In this document: piece after piece, positions 59,940-64,000 of the stretch
Position numbering within the stretch: the first letter of the stretch is position 1
Layout: every line of letters starts with the position of its first letter
NCBI GenBank assembly: GCA_030549495.1
Contig: JAUIRK010000185.1
Coordinates: 620,001 to 684,000 of the forward strand
DNA length: 64,000 nucleotides
Direction: 5' to 3'
Source of the DNA: Nectonema munidae
Lineage: Eukaryota; Nematomorpha; Nectonematoida; Nectonematidae
Program-made: the position numbers and the translations under genes
The notes under the pieces: generated by a model
Database searches by the model: none
The model's input: the letters and a program-made list of their open reading frames with translations, nothing else
What the model was told of the DNA's origin: nothing

Positions 59940-61740
59940 AAATTGTAATGTGTTTGCAGATCTAATATTTGAACGCCTAGAATCAATAGAAAGCAAAGTA
60001 CAAGACAAACTGAGCAAAAAAAAGATATCAAACTTGATAATCTAAACAAAGAGTTAATACTGGAAGTTAAAAAAGCTGAAGAATTAAAAAGCAAAAAAAG
60101 TTTAATGATCTGGAGAAAAGCAAATAGAATTAAAATTTACGGATATGTGGGCTTAAGTCAACAAATGGGAATGGAACTTTAAAAGGTGATGTTTCAAATG
60201 TATTTAATCCAGAAATGGGTTTAATGGATAAAGATGATGACATTGAAAAATGTGATCAGGTAATCAGTAAGGATTAAAAACGAGTATTTGTTCGTTTTAG
60301 CTGGCATCGTATCAAAGAAGATATCTTTAAAAAAGGTTCTATTTTAAAGTGTTTGGGTGTGTATTTGAATGAGGATTTGACTAAAGCAATTATGATATTT
60401 TAATGTCGTGTAAAAAAACACGTATATTCAGCTGGGTGTTTAGCTATGATGGAATGGTATTTTGCTTTTTTTAGGGGTCACTAATTTAATACAAATAGTT
60501 TAATTTAGTACAAGGTAATAAGAAGTTAACTCAGACATTTTTTCATCTAGAGCTTTTCTTTCTTTTATTTTCTTAATAACAAATCATCGTATATATCTTA
60601 ACATTTATATGAAATTTAATTTATTTGATAAAATCTATACCCATCATGTTTGTTCTACTCTCAAAAAATTTGCTTATTATGAACAAAGTGAACTGAACAA
60701 TGTCTTCAATAAAAGTCAGTTTAATTTTTTCCATTTAGATTGTAGACATTTGTTTAATAATTATGATGAGGTCAGGTCCCTATTTAATATAATTGGATCT
60801 AATCTTATTGATGTTTTGCCATTGACAGAGATATGGAATGATAGATAATCATGTTTGATTTCTGGATTCAACTTGGTTACTAAATGTAGAATTAATAGGT
60901 CTGGGGGAGGTGTTGATTTTTATGTTAATGATCAACTTCGTTTGATGAATTTTCTGTTGATTTATATCTTATAACTTTTGAATATATGGCTATTGACCTA
61001 CCTGAATCTAAAAGTAGACTAACAGTTCTTTATAGACCATCTGATACAAATTTATCCCAATTTTTATTGGAATTTGAACTTTTCTTGAAGCACATTGACT
61101 TTAATAACAAAATATTCCTAGCCGGTGATTGGCTGATGAATTTTTAAACCTATTGATGAATATTCTTATAAACAAATATTCCTTTTCCTACGCATTTCTG
61201 TAAAAGCAAGGCTACTTTGATTGACAATATTTTTATAAATTTTGATTCCCATGTAGTTCAGTCGAGCAACATATTAGTTTAAAGCTGTGAACATCTACCT
61301 AATTTTGTCTCCATACAAAATTTCAAAATAAGAGATAGATGCTTGTATGAAACTGTTCAAATTGTCTACATTTTCAGCAAAAAAATTATGCTAAAATTTA
61401 TAGTTGACTTACTTAGTGAATCTTGGGATATTGAAGAAAGCTATGTTGTTGACACTTTATCAAATTTTTTTACAAAATAACAAAAATTAATTGATAGTGA
61501 TTTCTCTTGCTTAAACCTAAAATAAGCAATAAGTGTAAATGGCATACGAAAGAATTAAGTGATATGAAGAGAAATAAAAATAGATTATTCAGTTTGTATC
61601 GTAAGACTCGGGATATCCATGTTTATAAAAAATTTACAGAAACCAATACAAGTTGGTGAAAAGAGCTAAGCAGACTTATTACTATAATCTTTTTCATTAT
61701 TGTAAAAATGACAACAAAAAAAATTATAGTTTGAAATTCA
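59940..61740 (+). mobile_element. APE-type LINE (CR1/Jockey-like), 5' half, decayed
   Basis: 59940-60110 reads as an ORF1-like coiled coil (ERLESIESKVQDKLS, KEELILEVKKAEELK type). 60250-60430 keeps RVFVRFSWHRIK-like and SVGVYLNEDLTKAIM-like pieces in shifting frames. From 60609 the AP endonuclease starts: QFNFFHLDCRHLFNNYDEVR, SNLIDVLPLTEIWND, then GGGVDFYVND, LYRPSDTNLSQFLLEFEL and KIFLAGD. At 61540-61740 the linker WHTKELSDMKRNKNRLFSLY and RAKQTYYYNLFHYCKN precedes where the reverse transcriptase should begin, but it stops there. Many stops and shifts. The 3' loss is unusual for a LINE, which normally loses its 5' end, so later deletion is likely. Absent from the left arm. Confidence 0.75.
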
Positions 61741-61825
61741 AGTAATTGTAAAGACGATTGTTCAAATAAAGTATAATTTCCAATCATTTTTAAATATCTT
61801 GATTTTTCCCAAGTGTGGATTAAAT

Positions 61826-62018
61826 CAGCGTTTTTCAAACTGTGGGCCCCGGCCATTCACTGTTTCGCATGAAAAATAAAATGGGTCGTGACAAAAAGAT
61901 GCTGAATAAATGAACGGATATTGAACAGAGTTTGTCTTATTACACCTAAGTATTATGGGTCGCGTTGCAAACTGTCGTTCTTGCTATGGGTCGCAGTAAA
62001 AAAATTTGAAAAACGCTG
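61826..62018. mobile_element. 193-bp hAT MITE with perfect 8-bp duplication
   Basis: Left end cagcgtttttcaaactgtgg; right end, inverted, cagcgtttttcaaatttttt. The octamer gattaaat flanks both sides (61818-61825 and 62019-62026). It contains atgggtcg repeats typical of small hAT elements. Non-coding and structurally complete, inserted at the broken 3' edge of the LINE. Confidence 0.9.
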
Positions 62019-62026
62019 GATTAAAT

Positions 62027-62520
62027 GATATTCTGGCCTCGATTTGAAAGAGCTTGCATAAAATGGCTAAAATTTTTGATCAGAAATTTGTTTAGTTAAT
62101 AAGCAAAGCATATGATTAATTTAATACTTATCTACTTTAATAGAGAATCTTCTTCGTTATTGGGTCATTACGTTTCTGAATTAACCCAAAGTATCTGCCT
62201 AAATAAATATATAGTTCTTTACCAAAAAATTTTTAAAGTTATGACGTGAAAAAATAAAATAAATGTTTTATTTATTAAAACTTTTTTATGGAATTATAAA
62301 TACCGATAGAACTTGTACGATTTTTATAGAATTCCTAATATAAATAAAGAAGACGTAATTTCATTTTTACAAAAATATGCACTGTTTCATACAATTTTAG
62401 TTAGTAAATATTTTTTAACATCCATATATTGTATGGTAATTTTATTTCTCTAATTGTGATCAAATTTAGCGCAATATTATTGAAATATCAGCTATCTTAA
62501 TGAATAAATAATAGAATATA
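62027..62520. other. AT-rich stretch, nothing recognised
   Basis: Between the MITE and a hAT relic. No open frame, repeat or splice-supported exon was seen. Confidence 0.4.
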
Positions 62521-62521
62521 C

Positions 62522-62905
62522 CAGGGAAGGATCTAGAAAAAAATGGTGGGAGGGGGGGGGGGGGCGAGGGGAATGTGTTATGAACTATGAATGTAAATAA
62601 GTATCAAACAAAAATTTTTTGTGCTCATTTATAACTTTTAATCAAAATGTAAAAAATTAAAATTCAATTAAAAACCTTTTATAAAAGAAAATATTTTCTA
62701 ATTTTTTTCTGTTTTGCAAATCTTTTTATTACATCTTCAGCATTAATTTCGATTTCAGGATGAATGTAAAATGTACATACGCTTTCATCATTCATTCGGT
62801 TTCTCAAATAATTTTTCACTATTCTCATTGAGCTGAAGGCTCTTTCAGCGAAACAAGTATAGTAACAGGAACAGTGCAGAATATAGGCATAAGATTTTTG
62901 ACATA
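62522..62905 (-). pseudogene. hAT relic: one end plus C-terminal dimerisation domain
   Basis: The left tip cagggaaggatctagaaaaa followed by a G12 run is a hAT-type end. On the minus strand at about 62703-62860 the open sequence reads CFAERAFSSMRIVKNYLRNR then MNDESVCTFYIHPEIEINAE and DVIKRFAKQKK, the ERSFS.(L/M)R.IK.YLR.RM and (I/V)I..FA..K block that ends hAT transposases. The opposite end and the catalytic part were not found within the window. A dead fragment, private to the right arm. Confidence 0.75.
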
Positions 62906-62959
62906 ACTCATTATTTCAGGGATGATATTGCGTGTTTCTAGATTCTAGACTTCTAGAGG

Positions 62960-63281
62960 TTTCGTTGGTTTATCGTTTGGCATTTTGCGAGAATCTTTCC
63001 ATTCAAAGAATTGCATTCTCATTCACGATTAGCAGGTATGCCCAAAACTTGGGGTACCATTTAATACATTTGTGAATATGTTCCCCCTTGTAATTGGATA
63101 CTTGTAAAATTATTATTAGCATATTGTCATTTTATTGATGAGGGAACTGTGTGGAATCGTTGATCAAGTTAGAATCTAGCTCCTATTATATATTATAAAT
63201 TGTGGTTCACAAAAGTTGGCGGAGGGGAGAGAGAGATTTCATAGCAACAGGGATTATTTAAATTAGTAAACTAGTTTGTCA
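62960..63281. other. Right-arm stretch without recognised content
   Basis: AT-rich, with a short gagagaga run near 63224. No gene or transposon end is recognised. The inverted duplication resumes at 63282. Confidence 0.4.
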
Positions 63282-64000
63282 ATAAGATCATTTATAAGTT
63301 TGTTGATAATACTAACTCAAGGTAGTTAAATTTTGTCCATTTCCTATAATTAAATTAGAAAACATTTGATATATGGCTTCAATATAAAATTGTTAACTTT
63401 TATTGATGAAGTAAGAAAGTTAAATAAATTTTCTTATGACCATTGATTTTACATACTTGATATGTGAGATCTTTTATTACACTAAATTTTTTAATTTTCA
63501 CTAATTGTATTGTATACTGTAACATACTGATTAATTAATTATATTTACTAATCTATTTTTACATATTACAAACTTACTTTGTTATTATAACTATATTTTT
63601 CTCAATGCTGGAGTATATAGATAAAATAAATACATCGATAAAAGAAGCATCTTACACAACAAATGAATTAAGCGTTTGAGATGTTTTATCGATATTTAGT
63701 ATGGCTTGACAAAGTTCTAAATTGAAAAAGACAAAAAAACGCCAAAGAGTAATGAAGGAGACTCGTAAGTGAATATTTAGTACGTTATGTGAAGACTTCT
63801 TGTATGGAATCATGGGAGAAGCTTCTTGCTTTCAATGTATAGGTACTTACTTCTAAGAATTGGAAAAACAAGGAATGCATGATAAAGTGTTTTTAGGAGA
63901 AAAGCTTAAATGAAGAAATAACACTTGGTATGCGTAAAAACAAGTACTAAGGTTATGCTTGTTATATACGGTGTGTAGAGCGAATAAAGTTTGTTCCTCA

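Larger units (their letters stand above)
49472..64000 (-). repeat. Right arm of the giant inverted duplication (cut by window end)
   Basis: Reverse complement of the left arm in the colinear blocks listed under 23443-39442. The inner limit is sharp: ccacgagatatacgataaatg at 49473-49493 mirrors 39423-39441. The outer partner of 64000 is 23443, so the duplication continues past the window. Private insertions of this arm include hAT debris at 57470-58202, a LINE at 59940-61740, a MITE at 61826-62018 and a hAT relic at 62522-62905. Confidence 0.9.

Noticed and set aside
1-64000. CRISPR arrays, bacterial operons, rRNA genes
   Set aside because: The window is eukaryotic. The direct repeats are minisatellites without unique spacers, and no rRNA-like conserved blocks were seen.

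Overview
This is a eukaryotic window: AT-rich (roughly 70 percent by eye), intron-bearing, gene-poor and full of decayed metazoan transposons (MULE with a FLYWCH finger, piggyBac, hAT, Tigger/pogo, APE-type LINE, BEL/Pao). Splice sites are standard GT..AG and coding exons are short. This fits an arthropod, and a copepod such as a sea louse is my guess, but the sequence does not prove it. All calls come from reading and translating by eye; no database search was run.

Region 1 (about 1-15 kb, minus strand). Four paralogous exons at 12512-12850, 8645-9004, 5489-5824 and 2992-3330 each encode one module of about 112-120 residues. All are bounded by phase-1 introns and start with a cysteine followed 26-28 residues later by a second. 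I do not recognise the family. They look like tandem domains of one extracellular protein, or alternative exons. Their introns hold minisatellites, a foldback repeat and hAT-like ends.

Region 2 (about 15-23 kb). A broken BEL/Pao retrotransposon (15498-17455), a block of repeats shared with later elements, a broken LINE (minus strand, 18070-19175), and one exon of a PAP2/lipid-phosphate-phosphatase-like gene (minus strand, 21540-21797).

Region 3 (23.4-64 kb). Almost all of this is one very large inverted duplication. The left arm (23443-39442) matches the reverse complement of the right arm (49472-64000, cut by the window end) in colinear blocks, around a 10-kb spacer. Each arm carries a six-exon PAP2-like gene, and the two converge tail to tail. 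The predicted right-arm protein is 317 residues and intact. In both copies all three PAP2 catalytic motifs have lost key residues (SGH to SGQ; the RP motif to TP; the nucleophile His to Ser), so this looks like a conserved pseudoenzyme. The left copy has a one-base frameshift in exon 1, unless it uses another start.

The arms differ by private insertions, which can be read against each other as filled and empty sites. The left arm has a 2.5-kb piggyBac-type element with TTAA duplication, a second TTAA-flanked relative, a MULE with a nested piggyBac fragment, and a tRNA-like SINE. The right arm has hAT fragments, a LINE and a hAT MITE. The spacer (39443-49471) is a graveyard of Tigger, piggyBac and hAT remnants and MITEs, with no host gene that I can recognise.
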